Shown in pieces: positions 1-8,512 of a DNA stretch of 40,945 bases (its first letter is position 1; each line of letters starts with the position of its first letter). The stretch comes from CAUTXO01 sp963542625 (GTDB lineage Bacteria > Campylobacterota > Campylobacteria > Campylobacterales > SZUA-545): contig CAUTXO010000011.1 of assembly GCA_963542625.1 (NCBI GenBank), forward strand, positions 1 to 40,945, written 5' to 3'. The notes under the pieces were generated by a model. That model was not told where the DNA came from and searched no databases. It saw only the letters and a program-made list of their open reading frames with translations. The translations under genes and the position numbers were made by a program.

Positions 1-557
1 AGCCCTAGCTCTTGCGTTTGCGCGCGGATTAGCTCGAGCATTTCGTGCTGATTTTTCGGATCTAGGTGAGAAATTGGCTCATCTAGCAGCAAGATTTGTG
101 GCTCTTGCAAAAAGCTAGCGGCGATGAAAACCTTTTGCCGCTGCCCGCCGCTTAGGGTTTGCACGCTTGCGCCAAGCCAAGCCTCAAAGCCAAAGTTCTT
201 AGCTGTTTGCTCGATTTTTTCGTAGTCCGCACTCTCAAGCCGCCCGCTTTTAGCGCGCCTTGCTAGGCTTAGGATCTCTGAAACACTCAGATCGCTAGGA
301 TTGCTAAATTGCGGCATAAAGCTAAGGATTTTTGCCCTTTTTTCTAGATCTAGCGCCAAGAGATCCAGCCCGCCAAAGCTCACACTCCCCCGCGCGGCTT
401 CTAGCCCCGCTATGCACCTAAGGAGCGTGCTTTTGCCCGCGCCATTTGCCCCAATGAGCGCGGATATTTCGCCGCTTTTTACTTCAAAGCTCACATCGTG
501 CAAAATTTTTACCCCGCCCCTTGCGGCGCTTAGATCTTGCACGCTGAGCCTACTCAA
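1..557 (-). CDS. ABC importer ATPase, FecE/BtuD type (3' end outside window)
   Basis: This is the cytoplasmic ATPase of the metal or metallophore importer whose permease and binding protein lie just upstream. I translated about 185 residues. They contain the Walker A motif GANGAGKST near residues 37-45, the ABC signature LSGGQRQK and the Walker B ILLLDEP, followed by the D-loop SHLD. The gene runs off the left edge, so the last part (usually about 60-70 residues) is missing. No ATG is available; I chose TTG at 557, which overlaps the permease stop and has an AAGG about 8 bases upstream. The family is clear, but iron-siderophore, haem, nickel-chelate and cobalamin importers all share this ATPase, so the substrate is open. 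Confidence 0.88.
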   Translation of the reverse strand, partial: MSRLSVQDLSAARGGVKILHDVSFEVKSGEISALIGANGAGKSTLLRCIAGLEAARGSVSFGGLDLLALDLEKRAKILSFMPQFSNPSDLSVSEILSLARRAKSGRLESADYEKIEQTAKNFGFEAWLGASVQTLSGGQRQKVFIAASFLQEPQILLLDEPISHLDPKNQHEMLELIRAQTQELG

Positions 558-1581
558 AACGCGCGCCTTTTTTTGAAAGCAGGTAAAGCAGCAGCGGCAC
601 GCCCATAAAGGATGTAACGATGCCAATTGGAATGATGATAGGCGGGAGCAAGAGCTTAGACGCCACGTCCGCAAGAGCTAGCAGTGCGCCGCCAAAAATC
701 ACGCTAAAGGGGATTAGCACAGCGTTTGAGCCACCTACCAAAAGCCGCACCAAATGCGCCGCGGCAAGCCCCACAAAGCCGATTATTCCAAAGTAAGAAA
801 CCACCACGCTAGCCGCAAGGGCTGAGAGCATAAGGGCTAAGATCCGCAGCCGCCCGACGTTTATGCCGCGCGTTTTGGCTGTGTCGTCGCCTAGGCTTAG
901 GGTGTCTAGCTGCCAGGCGCGTTGCCACAAAAAAGCGCCGATTGCCACCAGAAAAACTGCCATAATGGCTAAATTTATTTGCGCCCCCTTTGCAAGATCG
1001 CCAAAGGTCCAAAAAAGCGCGGCGGCGGCGTTGATGTCTGAAGCAAAAAACTGCAGCATCATCGTTAGCGAATTAAAAAGCGCCCCCAGCGCAACGCCCG
1101 CTAGAATAAGCACAGGCGGGCTCATACGCGCCACGTGGCCTATGTATAAAACAAGCCCCATACAAGCAAGGCTGGCAACAAAGGCAAAGCCCGCCACGCC
1201 AAACCACTGAACGTAGGGGTTGTCGTTTTGCAAAATTTCAAGCACAATAATGGCAAAGCTAGCGCCCGCAGCAGCAGCTTGCGCCACGCCAAGCGTGTAT
1301 GGCGAGGCTAGCGGATTTTTCAAAATGCTTTGCATAATAGCGCCAGATAATCCCAAAAGCCCACCCGCCAAAACCGCCGCCAAAGCGCGCGGCAAGCGGA
1401 TCTCTTGGATAATCAGCCATTCGGCATCGTCTGTGAAAAAATAAAAAAGCGAGCCAAGATCCACCCTGCCATCGCCTGTGCTAAGGGCTAGCAAAAAGCT
1501 AGCAAAAAGCGCAAGAACCCCGCCTGCGCCCCACAGGGCTAGCCTTTTGCGCTTGTTTTGCAAAAACTCACGGTACCTCAA
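550..1581 (-). CDS. FecCD-family ABC permease
   Basis: Membrane permease of a FecCD/BtuC-type importer, which passes a chelated metal or cofactor from a periplasmic binding protein across the inner membrane. The 343 residues are almost entirely hydrophobic helices (about ten), with typical FecCD phrases such as RLPRALAAVLAGGLLGLSGAIMQ near residues 64-85 and GFVGLAAAHLVR near residues 268-280. Length is normal for the family. The start is TTG at 1581, overlapping the TGA of the binding-protein gene, with no in-frame ATG nearby. It lies between the binding protein and the ATPase, so the three form one transporter operon. Substrate cannot be read from the permease. Confidence 0.92.
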   Translation of the reverse strand: MRYREFLQNKRKRLALWGAGGVLALFASFLLALSTGDGRVDLGSLFYFFTDDAEWLIIQEIRLPRALAAVLAGGLLGLSGAIMQSILKNPLASPYTLGVAQAAAAGASFAIIVLEILQNDNPYVQWFGVAGFAFVASLACMGLVLYIGHVARMSPPVLILAGVALGALFNSLTMMLQFFASDINAAAALFWTFGDLAKGAQINLAIMAVFLVAIGAFLWQRAWQLDTLSLGDDTAKTRGINVGRLRILALMLSALAASVVVSYFGIIGFVGLAAAHLVRLLVGGSNAVLIPFSVIFGGALLALADVASKLLLPPIIIPIGIVTSFMGVPLLLYLLSKKGARFE

Positions 1582-2549
1582 AGAGAGCCCAAAAACTTTT
1601 GCATAATCGCTTTACGCTTTTGCTCTAGATCTACCTTTGCGCCCATATTTGCGGCAATTTGCCAGGCTGAAACATAGGCGTATTCGATGTTTGTGTTGTA
1701 AAAATTCGTCGGCAGCACCCAATGGACGTTTTTGTTTTTAAAGGCGCGCATTGTGTCAAACAAGGCGCGATGCGAGCGCAGATCTTGCTCCACTTGCTTT
1801 TTGCCGCCACTATCTAAAAACACAAATTCAGGGTCGGCCTTTACCAGGGCTTCTAAGTCAATAAAAATATGCTCGTTTTTCTCTTGCGCCATAATGTTTT
1901 TTACGCCTAGCAGTCCAAAGGGCGCGTAATCAGACTCACTGCTTGTAATCCCCCAGCCGCCCTTAAAACTCACGCCGCCGATGTAAGCGCTGCCGCGTTT
2001 AAATTCTAGCGCGGCAAGCCCTGCTTCTTGCTCGTTCATAAAAGCCACTAGATCCTTAGCCCTATCTGCCGCGCCCGTAATTTCGCCCAGAGATAGCAAA
2101 GAGCGCTTGATGGCTTCTAGCTTTTTTGCGCTACCGCCGTAACCCTCGCCATAGCTAACGGCAAAAACAGGGACGCGCGTTTTCTTTTGTATAAGATCTA
2201 CTTGATCCTTATCCATAAAAGAAACGACGATTAAATCAGGCTTTGCGCGTATAAGCGCCTCAAAAGAAGGCATTTTGCCAGGCCCGCCCTCTGCCACGAC
2301 GGGCGCATTTAGCGCGCCGCTAGAGCGCAGCAGCGCCGAATAAGCCGCGTTATTTCTTTGCCCTTTTTCTATGTTTTCTATGCCCACTAGCTTAGAAGTA
2401 AGCCCCAGATAAACGCCCAGCCGCAAAGCACCAGGCCCTAAAAATATCAGCCGTTTGGCGTTTGTAACATCTACGCTCCTGCCTAGCATATCCGTATTTG
2501 CAAACAGCCCCGCGGCTAGCAAATACGCCGCAAATAAAATCCTTACCAT
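1578..2549 (-). CDS. Periplasmic substrate-binding protein of FecB/BtuF type
   Basis: The binding component of the FecCD-type importer. The 323-residue protein begins with a short hydrophobic signal peptide (residues 1-17, ending LFA) and has no lipobox cysteine, so it is predicted to be soluble in the periplasm. After it comes TDMLGRSVDV, the usual opening of the TroA/FecB fold, then the two-lobed body with phrases such as KPDLIVVS and GVKNIMAQ. It overlaps the methyltransferase gene by 7 bp and the permease by 4 bp, which points to translational coupling. Candidate ligands are ferric chelates, haem, nickel chelates or cobalamin. I see no histidine-rich or other motif that decides between them. 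Confidence 0.88.
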   Translation of the reverse strand: MVRILFAAYLLAAGLFANTDMLGRSVDVTNAKRLIFLGPGALRLGVYLGLTSKLVGIENIEKGQRNNAAYSALLRSSGALNAPVVAEGGPGKMPSFEALIRAKPDLIVVSFMDKDQVDLIQKKTRVPVFAVSYGEGYGGSAKKLEAIKRSLLSLGEITGAADRAKDLVAFMNEQEAGLAALEFKRGSAYIGGVSFKGGWGITSSESDYAPFGLLGVKNIMAQEKNEHIFIDLEALVKADPEFVFLDSGGKKQVEQDLRSHRALFDTMRAFKNKNVHWVLPTNFYNTNIEYAYVSAWQIAANMGAKVDLEQKRKAIMQKFLGSL

Positions 2550-3286
2550 ACGATTAGCTCCAATTCTACGTCTATTCTATTCACGATTTTTCCTTTTTCG
2601 TTCGTGTGCGCCTTTAGCGCTGCGCGGATCTCCGCCGCGTTTGGCTCTATGGCATTAATTTTTAAATGCCACTCGCAATCTTTCAAAGCTTCATCGGCAC
2701 TAAGCCAGCCGCCCCAGGTTTCTTGTATTTTTTGCGTTTTATACGCCTTGCCCCTAGATCCAAGCCACGCCTTTAGCCGCGCTGCGCCCTGTGGCACGCC
2801 CCAGTTTGCCTTATGGCGCGCAAAAACATCTTGCATTAGCGCCGATTCTCTCTTGCCGCCCCAGCCCAAATACACGTGTTGCGGCGCTAGGGCGTCGAAT
2901 TTTGCGTAATTTTGCTCTTGCATTGCGGGGGTCATAAAGGCAGCGGCTAGGTCGTAAGATCTTGTAGGTTTGAAGTCCGTAAAATCCGCGCATAGGCTTA
3001 AGATCTTGTGCTCTAACCCAAGCTCTTTTGCGCTAGCGCCTAAGATCTCAAGCATTCGCGGCGAAAAATCCAGCGCTTCAATGCTAGCGGCCTCTTGCGC
3101 CAAAGCCAAGGTGTATAGCCCACTCCCGCAGCCAACCTCAAAGATCCTAGCGCCCGCAAACACCGCGCCAAAGGCTTTTGCGGCTTCTAGAACCCTTATT
3201 TGATCCGTGCAAGCGGCAGGATCAAAACGCGGATAATTAAAGGTTTTTTCATCCCAAATTGCAGATCCAAGTGGCTCGCCCTTCAT
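2543..3286 (-). CDS. Class I SAM-dependent methyltransferase, first gene of the importer operon
   Basis: A 247-residue methyltransferase. The SAM-binding motif I is FEVGCGSGLYT around residues 49-59, followed by an acidic end of strand 2 in EALDFSPRML and a motif III-like LCADFTDF. The substrate is not evident. The gene has an excellent ribosome site (AAGGAGGT 4-5 bases before ATG) and its end overlaps the binding-protein start by 7 bp, so it is the promoter-proximal gene of the metal-import operon. The link suggests a role in using or modifying the imported chelate, but that is inference from position only. It could equally be a general small-molecule methyltransferase carried along in the operon. 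Confidence 0.8.
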   Translation of the reverse strand: MKGEPLGSAIWDEKTFNYPRFDPAACTDQIRVLEAAKAFGAVFAGARIFEVGCGSGLYTLALAQEAASIEALDFSPRMLEILGASAKELGLEHKILSLCADFTDFKPTRSYDLAAAFMTPAMQEQNYAKFDALAPQHVYLGWGGKRESALMQDVFARHKANWGVPQGAARLKAWLGSRGKAYKTQKIQETWGGWLSADEALKDCEWHLKINAIEPNAAEIRAALKAHTNEKGKIVNRIDVELELIVW

Positions 3287-3310
3287 CGCACCTCCTTTTT
3301 ATGAATGCAT

Positions 3311-3316
3311 ATTGTA
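3311..3316 (-). promoter_or_regulatory. Putative sigma70 -10 box for the methyltransferase/importer operon
   Basis: On the minus strand this reads TACAAT, about 25 bases upstream of the methyltransferase ATG and its strong AAGGAGGT site, preceded by an A/T-rich run. No clear -35 is visible, as is common for Campylobacter promoters. I looked for an obvious Fur-type inverted repeat here and did not see one. Confidence 0.45.
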
Positions 3317-3397
3317 TCCGCAAATATTTAAAATAACGAACAACGCAAAACGCCATTGACATTAAAACCGTGTTAGTTTGATTTTTAAGAGAATTAA

Positions 3398-3490
3398 TGG
3401 CGGACAGAGAGGGATTCGAACCCTCGATACAGTAAAATCCCGTATGCGTCCTTAGCAGGGACGTGGTTTCAGCCACTCACCCATCTGTCC
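3398..3490 (-). tRNA. tRNA-Ser (anticodon GCU)
   Basis: Read on the minus strand, this 93-base gene folds as a class II tRNA. The acceptor stem is GGACAGA/TCTGTCC, the discriminator base is G and CCA is encoded. The anticodon stem CGTCC/GGACG encloses the loop CTGCTAA with anticodon GCT, the variable arm is long, and the T arm carries GGTTCGAATCC. The GCU anticodon reads AGC and AGU serine codons. All parts are directly visible, including the serine-type long variable arm and G73. Confidence 0.97.
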
Positions 3491-3500
3491 GTGAGCGGGA

Positions 3501-3506
3501 ATTATA
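3501..3506 (-). promoter_or_regulatory. Putative -10 box of the tRNA-Ser promoter
   Basis: The minus strand reads TATAAT, followed by TCCCGCTCAC and then the tRNA 5' end at 3490. A transcription start about seven bases downstream would leave only a few bases of 5' leader. A T-rich stretch lies upstream; no strong -35 is seen. Confidence 0.6.
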
Positions 3507-3689
3507 CTTTTTGCAAGCTTAATTTCGTTTGATTAATACGTGTTTTGTTGAAAATTTGCAAAGGCATCACGCTACGATACTGCAAGGTTTGCAAGAAAGT
3601 GTTGCTTTTTAGTGTGGATTTCGATTTTTGCCAAGCCACAACACAAAAGACTGAAGCAACTTTTGAAGTGATGTAATTGGATAAGACAA

Positions 3690-3714
3690 GCGGTAAGTTG
3701 TGAAAACTTACCGC
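3690..3714 (-). terminator. Hairpin just after the propeller lipoprotein gene
   Basis: A perfect 10-bp stem (GCGGTAAGTT at 3690-3699 with AACTTACCGC at 3705-3714) and a 5-base loop begins 6 bases after the stop of the lipoprotein gene. The run after the hairpin on the minus strand is TTGTCTTAT, only moderately T-rich, so termination may be partial. Confidence 0.65.
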
Positions 3715-3720
3715 AAAGGA

Positions 3721-4731
3721 TTAATTTCTTATTACGAAAATGGATTTTGCAAATGAAGTTTTGGTGTCTTCTACCAATGGATATTCTGTGCCATCTTTCC
3801 AATAAACAGCTTTACCGCGGTTACTTCCAGCAACATAAACGGAGCCTGAAGTAACCGTTATGGCAAAGGCGTCGGATCCATCTTGTGATGATAAGTGGAT
3901 TTCTACTCCATCTAGCCAATAAGTGGCTCTTGACTTATGTGTGCCTGCAATATAGGTTTTGCCGTCTTTGCCTATAAAAATTGAATTTGCCGAGCTAGGG
4001 GTTGTTACAGCTAGGCTTTGTTTTTCTGTGTTTTTCCAATAAGACGCCATACCTTTATCTTTGCCAGCTGTATAAACATCTGAGCCATAAACCGCTATTG
4101 ACTTGGCATTGCCATCTTCTGAAACCTTACTTAATTTCTGCGATTTTTTATCACTATCCCAATAAACAGCGTCATCGTTAGTTGTTCCGCAAGCATATAC
4201 TTTATCGCCACTAACGGCTATTGCATTGGCTTCTGCTGAATCGCCTTCTAGCACAACCTTCTCTGTGCCGTTTTTCCAATAAACCGCGTGGCTCTCATCT
4301 CTGCCTGATATATAAAAATTCTCGCCCCCAAAAGCTATTCCTGTTGCCTTTTTGCCTGTGGATAGTTCGTGTTTTTCGCCATTTAGCCAATAAAGTGCTT
4401 GTTCAGTTCCATAAGTGCCTGTTACATAAACTTTATCGCCGCTAACAGCTATTGATGTTGCATCTGATAAGCCGGCATCTTTAGATAATGTAATCATTTC
4501 TTTTGTTCCGTCTGTGATCTTCCAATAAACAGCTTTATTATCGCATTGACCGGCTACGTATATTATTTCTGAAGCTGTTTCTTTACCAGTGCCGTTACCA
4601 CCAGCGCCACTAGATCCCCCACTTGTGCTACCTCCAGCGTTAGCGTTTCCACTACCGCCACTTCCCCCACCGCAAGAAGATAAACCAAAACTTACAATGC
4701 ACGCTAAAGCTATTAACTTAACAGCTTTCAT
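3721..4731 (-). CDS. Lipoprotein with seven YW repeats, predicted seven-bladed beta-propeller
   Basis: A 336-residue predicted lipoprotein with signal sequence and lipobox LSSC, followed by a long Gly/Ser linker (residues ~21-50). The body is seven repeats of about 38-42 residues. Each has the pattern VYVAG, a short loop, AVYWKDG, a loop with a leucine, then A.SI.V.G; the seven YW pairs are visible one per repeat. The chain starts with a lone IIYVAG strand and ends with SIFVIRN, as expected if the last blade closes onto the first. No catalytic motif is seen, so a binding or structural role at the outer surface or periplasm is likely. I set the start at ATG 4731, six bases after AAGGG, not at 4737, where the ribosome site would touch the ATG. 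It is a paralogue of the gene at 28261-29370. No known family name is claimed. Confidence 0.85.
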   Translation of the reverse strand: MKAVKLIALACIVSFGLSSCGGGSGGSGNANAGGSTSGGSSGAGGNGTGKETASEIIYVAGQCDNKAVYWKITDGTKEMITLSKDAGLSDATSIAVSGDKVYVTGTYGTEQALYWLNGEKHELSTGKKATGIAFGGENFYISGRDESHAVYWKNGTEKVVLEGDSAEANAIAVSGDKVYACGTTNDDAVYWDSDKKSQKLSKVSEDGNAKSIAVYGSDVYTAGKDKGMASYWKNTEKQSLAVTTPSSANSIFIGKDGKTYIAGTHKSRATYWLDGVEIHLSSQDGSDAFAITVTSGSVYVAGSNRGKAVYWKDGTEYPLVEDTKTSFAKSIFVIRN

Positions 4732-4759
4732 ATTCATCCCTTAATTGAATTTGGCGCGG

Positions 4760-4765
4760 ATTATA
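4760..4765 (-). promoter_or_regulatory. Putative extended -10 of the propeller lipoprotein gene
   Basis: Minus-strand TTGTTGTATAAT, a good sigma70 -10 (TATAAT), lies about 28 bases upstream of the ATG at 4731. The gap to the next gene upstream (4877) is long enough for the lipoprotein to have its own promoter. No convincing -35 is visible. Confidence 0.6.
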
Positions 4766-4876
4766 CAACAAAAGCTATCACCAAGGCTTATCAAACAAAA
4801 CTAATTTACGCCCAAAAGTAAAGCCGCGCAAATCAAGCGCCCGTGCGCGGTTACCGCCAGCTAGGCCCCCCAGCGC

Positions 4877-6241
4877 TTACTTTTTTATTGCAAACATTTC
4901 AACTTGCAATTTTTTCCTTGAAAGGTCGTCTGCCTTTTTGCCGTCTAAAATTTCAAACTCCAAATGTCTATCGCCCGCAACGCAAATAGAGCCCACAAAA
5001 AGCTCGCTGTTGGCGCTTAAACACGTGTATGGCGCATTGTTTTTGCAAACATCGCTTATACTATTATCGCCCAAAAATTTTACATACCAATCCCTTGCTT
5101 CGTTTGAAAACTCTGGTTTTAGCGTGGTTTTGCCTTCGCCATTTTCGCCTAGCAAGCAAGATGGCATTTGTAACGCTGCGGCGGGGCTTTTATACAGCAC
5201 AGGAGAAAATTTGCTTGCAAGATCTAGGCTTGAAACCGTGTCAAAGCCTTTAAACACAGTGGATTGAACGCTGCTTGTTTTTGCGCCAGCTGTTACGTAA
5301 AAATCCACAAAAAGCTTTCCGTCTGCATCGCTTGCACTAAGTGAGCTGATTTTAAGCTCTAGGCCATTGCCATCAAGCGCCGCGCCCACAATTGCCGATG
5401 TGTCAAAAAGCTCGCTAGAAACATCCACGCCGTTTTTGTGCTTGGCAAAAAGCACTGAAGCGTGTCTTGATACTGGCTGCTTAGTTTTTATCTTATACAA
5501 AAAAGCGTTTAGTTTGTCTGCGTCTGTTTTCCAAGATCTTTCATAGTTTGTGATTGTGTTTAAAAAGCCTATTGTGGTCTCTTCTTGATTATTCTTAAAC
5601 GCGCGCTCAAGACAGGAGTAGCTAATCCGCATTTTCATAGAAGATCCGCTCTTGCTTAGCTTGGTAGAAAACTTTGCGTTTGCGTCGCCAAGGCGCACAA
5701 AATGCGCCCCAAACAAAAGCTCAAGATCCTTTAGATACGCCCCGCTGTTTGCGTTATATGCGGCAATAAAAGCGTCCATATTTTCAAAATCGCCAAAGTC
5801 GATATTTACCTTGCTAACGCTAGGCGTAGCAAGCGCCGCGCTTATCTTGGCGCACAGATTTTCAAAGCCGCTAAAGGTGTATTCGCCATCAAAATGCTTG
5901 CCGTCAAACTCGCCGCCTACGCGCGCTGTTATCTTGCCGTCTTTATCGCTGTAAGCTAGGATCTGCACGCTTTTTGCGCTTAGATCTTTGCCGTTTATTT
6001 TTTTCGTCGCGCCTGGCTTAATTTTATCTTTTGCGCTTGATGCAAACCTATCCTTAAACAGCCCAAAGTAGCTCTTTAGATCTTGCACGGTTGGCGCGTC
6101 AAGGCGGCTGTGCTTGTTTGCGTCTTGCATTTTTTGCTCTGCGTGGTCTTTTGCGCCGGCGCTGCTTGTGCTAGATCCACCCCCACAAGAAAGCGCAAGA
6201 AGTAAGGGTGCTAGAATAAATGCGGCTTTAAATTTTTGCAT
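4877..6241 (-). CDS. Lipoprotein of unknown function
   Basis: A predicted 454-residue lipoprotein. The signal peptide MQKFKAAFILAPLLLALSC ends at a lipobox-like LALSC, followed by a GGGSSTSS linker. I chose ATG at 6241 because AAAGGA sits six bases upstream; an in-frame ATG 30 bases further up has no such site and would spoil the signal peptide. The mature part is a mixed alpha/beta-looking sequence with several cysteines, clustered as SDVCKNNAPYTC...SICV near the C-terminus, which could form disulfides in the periplasm. I recognise no family. It ends 139 bases before the propeller lipoprotein start and lies just downstream of uvrC on the same strand. Its composition resembles the housekeeping genes more than the propeller gene does. 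Confidence 0.8.
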   Translation of the reverse strand: MQKFKAAFILAPLLLALSCGGGSSTSSAGAKDHAEQKMQDANKHSRLDAPTVQDLKSYFGLFKDRFASSAKDKIKPGATKKINGKDLSAKSVQILAYSDKDGKITARVGGEFDGKHFDGEYTFSGFENLCAKISAALATPSVSKVNIDFGDFENMDAFIAAYNANSGAYLKDLELLFGAHFVRLGDANAKFSTKLSKSGSSMKMRISYSCLERAFKNNQEETTIGFLNTITNYERSWKTDADKLNAFLYKIKTKQPVSRHASVLFAKHKNGVDVSSELFDTSAIVGAALDGNGLELKISSLSASDADGKLFVDFYVTAGAKTSSVQSTVFKGFDTVSSLDLASKFSPVLYKSPAAALQMPSCLLGENGEGKTTLKPEFSNEARDWYVKFLGDNSISDVCKNNAPYTCLSANSELFVGSICVAGDRHLEFEILDGKKADDLSRKKLQVEMFAIKK

Positions 6242-6273
6242 TTTGTGTCCTTTGGCGGCGCATTGTAGCAAAG

Positions 6274-8085
6274 CTAATCCTTTTGCTGCCCAGAGCGCAA
6301 GATCTTAACAAGCTGCTGCGCGTCTTTTTGGTTTAGCGCAAGGCTAAGATCTTCAAGGCTAGCGCGCCGAATCTCTTCAAAACTGCCAAAAAAATCAACA
6401 AGCCGCTTAAGCTTTGCCGCGCCAATGCCGTGCGCTTTTAAAAACTCAAGCTCCATATCCGCTTTTAGCTTTCTTTTGCGGTGGAAGGTAATCGCCGCGC
6501 GGTGTGCTTCGTCTCTAATGCGCTGAAAAAATTGCAAGCGCTCATCCGTGGGAGAAAGCCTAAACTCCCGCCCGCCGTAGTGCAAAATATCCCGCGCCGC
6601 GCCCTTTGCCCGGTGCGCTTTAAAATCTAGCTTTTCTTTTGCGATGGCAAAAACGGGCAAGCTCACGCCAACGCTTTGCAAAATGCTTTCAGCCAAAGCA
6701 CAAAGCGTCTGCCCGCCGTCAATTAGCCACAGATCTGGCGGCGGGTTTTTCAAAAACGCGTTCGCGCGCCTAGTTAGGAGCTCTTTCATCTGCGAATACT
6801 CATCGCGCCCTTGCAAAATGTAGAGCCGGTAGTCTTGCCTAGCTTCTTTGCCGCCTTCAAAAACCACCATCGCGCCAACCCTGCTCTGCCCCAAAAGGTG
6901 CGAGTTATCAAAGCATTCTATGCGCTCAGGGGCGGCTTCAAGAGCAAAATACCGCTTGATTTCATCAGTGCCGCTTGGCTTTTCAAGGCGCAAGATCTCT
7001 TGCGCGTTTTTTTGCGCTAGATCTGTAATGCGTTTTTTGTCGCCGCGCTTTGGAACGAGCAAAGAAACGCTTTTACCGTGCGCCTTTTTTAGCCATTCTT
7101 CAATGCTTTCGCGCTCTAGGAAGTCGTCTTTTATGTAGATCTTAGCCGGAATAAAGGGCAAGGCGCTGCTAAAGGAACTAAGGAAAAACCGCTTGTAGGC
7201 TTCGTCTTTGTCGAACCCAAAGGCGAACTTAAACTTCTTAAAATCCGCGCCCGCTAGCCGCCCGCGCCGCACAAAAAACCGCACGCCGCACGCGCTTTCG
7301 CCATAGCTTTCCACGCAAAAAACGTCAAAATCTTCTAAAGACGCAAGATCTAGGCTGCTTGCGCTTTTTGAGCGCTTGATTGCTTCAATGCTTTCTTTTA
7401 CCTTTTGCGCTTCTTCGTAAGCTAGCGCTGCCGCGTAAGCTTGCATTTTGGCTTCAAGGCGCTCTAGCAAAAGATCCGTGCGCTCTACGTGCTCTATCGC
7501 CGCGTCTAAAATGCGCTTGTAATCTCCCGCGCTAATCTTACCCTCGCAAGGCGCGTGGCATTTGCCAAGCTGGGCGTAAAGACAGGCTTTTTTGCCCCTA
7601 ATGCAACTGGATTTTTGCACGAGCGCAAAGTTATCGTAAATGGCGTTTAGAATTTCTTGCGCGCCGCTTACGAATGGACCAAAATACTTTATGCCCGCGC
7701 GCCTTATGACCTTGCGCGTTATGGCTAGCCGCGCGAATGGATCTTTGGCATCGTAGTATATATATGGATATGTTTTGTCGTCGCGCAATAAGATGTTGTA
7801 TTTGGGTTTTAGCTGCTTGATAAGCGAATTTTCAAGCACGAGCGCGTCGTTTTCACTCTCTGTGACGATGAATTTTACCGCGCGCGTTTGGCTTATCATC
7901 TGCTGAATCCGCAAGGAGTTTTTGGGGTTTGGCGCAAGGCGCGGCGTGAAAGAAAAGTAACTTTTAACGCGCTTTTTTAGGCTCTTTGCCTTGCCGACAT
8001 ACAAAAGCCGCGAGTTTTCGTCAAAGTATTGATACACGCCCGCTTCTTGCGGGGCTTGCCTGATTTGCTCGCTAAGATCTTGCAT
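6274..8085 (-). CDS. uvrC: UvrABC excinuclease subunit C
   Basis: UvrC makes both incisions around DNA lesions in nucleotide excision repair after loading by UvrA and UvrB. At 603 residues the length is normal. The N-terminal GIY-YIG nuclease domain shows GVYQYFDENSRLLYVGKAKSLKKRV (residues ~16-40). A UvrB-interacting UVR motif lies near residues 205-240. The C-terminal RNase H-like nuclease carries FDNSHLLGQ and LIDGG, and the end has helix-hairpin-helix repeats (HGIGAAKLKRL). The ATG overlaps the end of the DciA-like gene by 14 bp, with no strong ribosome site of its own, so translation is probably coupled. All expected domains are present. Confidence 0.97.
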   Translation of the reverse strand: MQDLSEQIRQAPQEAGVYQYFDENSRLLYVGKAKSLKKRVKSYFSFTPRLAPNPKNSLRIQQMISQTRAVKFIVTESENDALVLENSLIKQLKPKYNILLRDDKTYPYIYYDAKDPFARLAITRKVIRRAGIKYFGPFVSGAQEILNAIYDNFALVQKSSCIRGKKACLYAQLGKCHAPCEGKISAGDYKRILDAAIEHVERTDLLLERLEAKMQAYAAALAYEEAQKVKESIEAIKRSKSASSLDLASLEDFDVFCVESYGESACGVRFFVRRGRLAGADFKKFKFAFGFDKDEAYKRFFLSSFSSALPFIPAKIYIKDDFLERESIEEWLKKAHGKSVSLLVPKRGDKKRITDLAQKNAQEILRLEKPSGTDEIKRYFALEAAPERIECFDNSHLLGQSRVGAMVVFEGGKEARQDYRLYILQGRDEYSQMKELLTRRANAFLKNPPPDLWLIDGGQTLCALAESILQSVGVSLPVFAIAKEKLDFKAHRAKGAARDILHYGGREFRLSPTDERLQFFQRIRDEAHRAAITFHRKRKLKADMELEFLKAHGIGAAKLKRLVDFFGSFEEIRRASLEDLSLALNQKDAQQLVKILRSGQQKD

Positions 8086-8512
8086 ATTTTATTAAGGCTC
8101 TAATTTCTTCAAAGATCTTGTGCAGTTTTTTGTCTTTTATGGCGTTTGTAAAATCGCCGCGCGCCCTTTCGGCGTAAGGGATTTGGGGCTTTGGCTGGGG
8201 CTTAGAGTTTAGATCTTTGTAGCTAAGTTTAATTTTAATATCGCGCAGTTCAAGGTTAAAACGCTCAGGGCTACTCTTGCGATACATTCGCAAAAGCGAC
8301 ATAAAAAGATCCTTTTTGTAGGTGAGCTCTTGCCGGCAAACAGACGACGTAACGACAAAAAACAGCACGCCATCTTTGATGTAGAAAAACTTGATGTCGT
8401 CCGTAAGGCTTTTTGGAAAATTTGCTACAATCGCTCTCACGCATCGTATATTTTGTATCTTTTTTGAAGGTTCTACAAAATGTTTATTAAGAAAATATGC
8501 AGCGCTTTTCAT
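8072..8512 (-). CDS. DciA-like (DUF721-type) small protein
   Basis: A 146-residue protein. The middle part IKDGVLFFVVTSSVCRQEL followed by a leucine-rich helix resembles the DUF721/DciA fold, whose members in other bacteria help load the replicative helicase. The C-terminus is basic and helical (KKLHKIFEEIRALIKYARS). Identity as DciA is tentative. I start it at ATG 8512: the longer in-frame reading to 8665 runs through the neighbouring divergent gene and has no promoter. A TATAAT lies only 6 bases upstream of this ATG, so the transcript could be leaderless, or the true start could be a GTG further in. It overlaps uvrC by 14 bp at its end and the start of the divergent small lipoprotein by 33 bp. 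Confidence 0.7.
   Translation of the reverse strand: MKSAAYFLNKHFVEPSKKIQNIRCVRAIVANFPKSLTDDIKFFYIKDGVLFFVVTSSVCRQELTYKKDLFMSLLRMYRKSSPERFNLELRDIKIKLSYKDLNSKPQPKPQIPYAERARGDFTNAIKDKKLHKIFEEIRALIKYARS

Noticed and set aside
3290..3400. Fur-type operator before the metal-import operon
   Set aside because: The A/T-rich stretch shows no convincing inverted repeat, only a -10 box.
3249..3476. 75-codon minus-strand frame running through tRNA-Ser
   Set aside because: It covers most of a clear tRNA gene and has no family signal.
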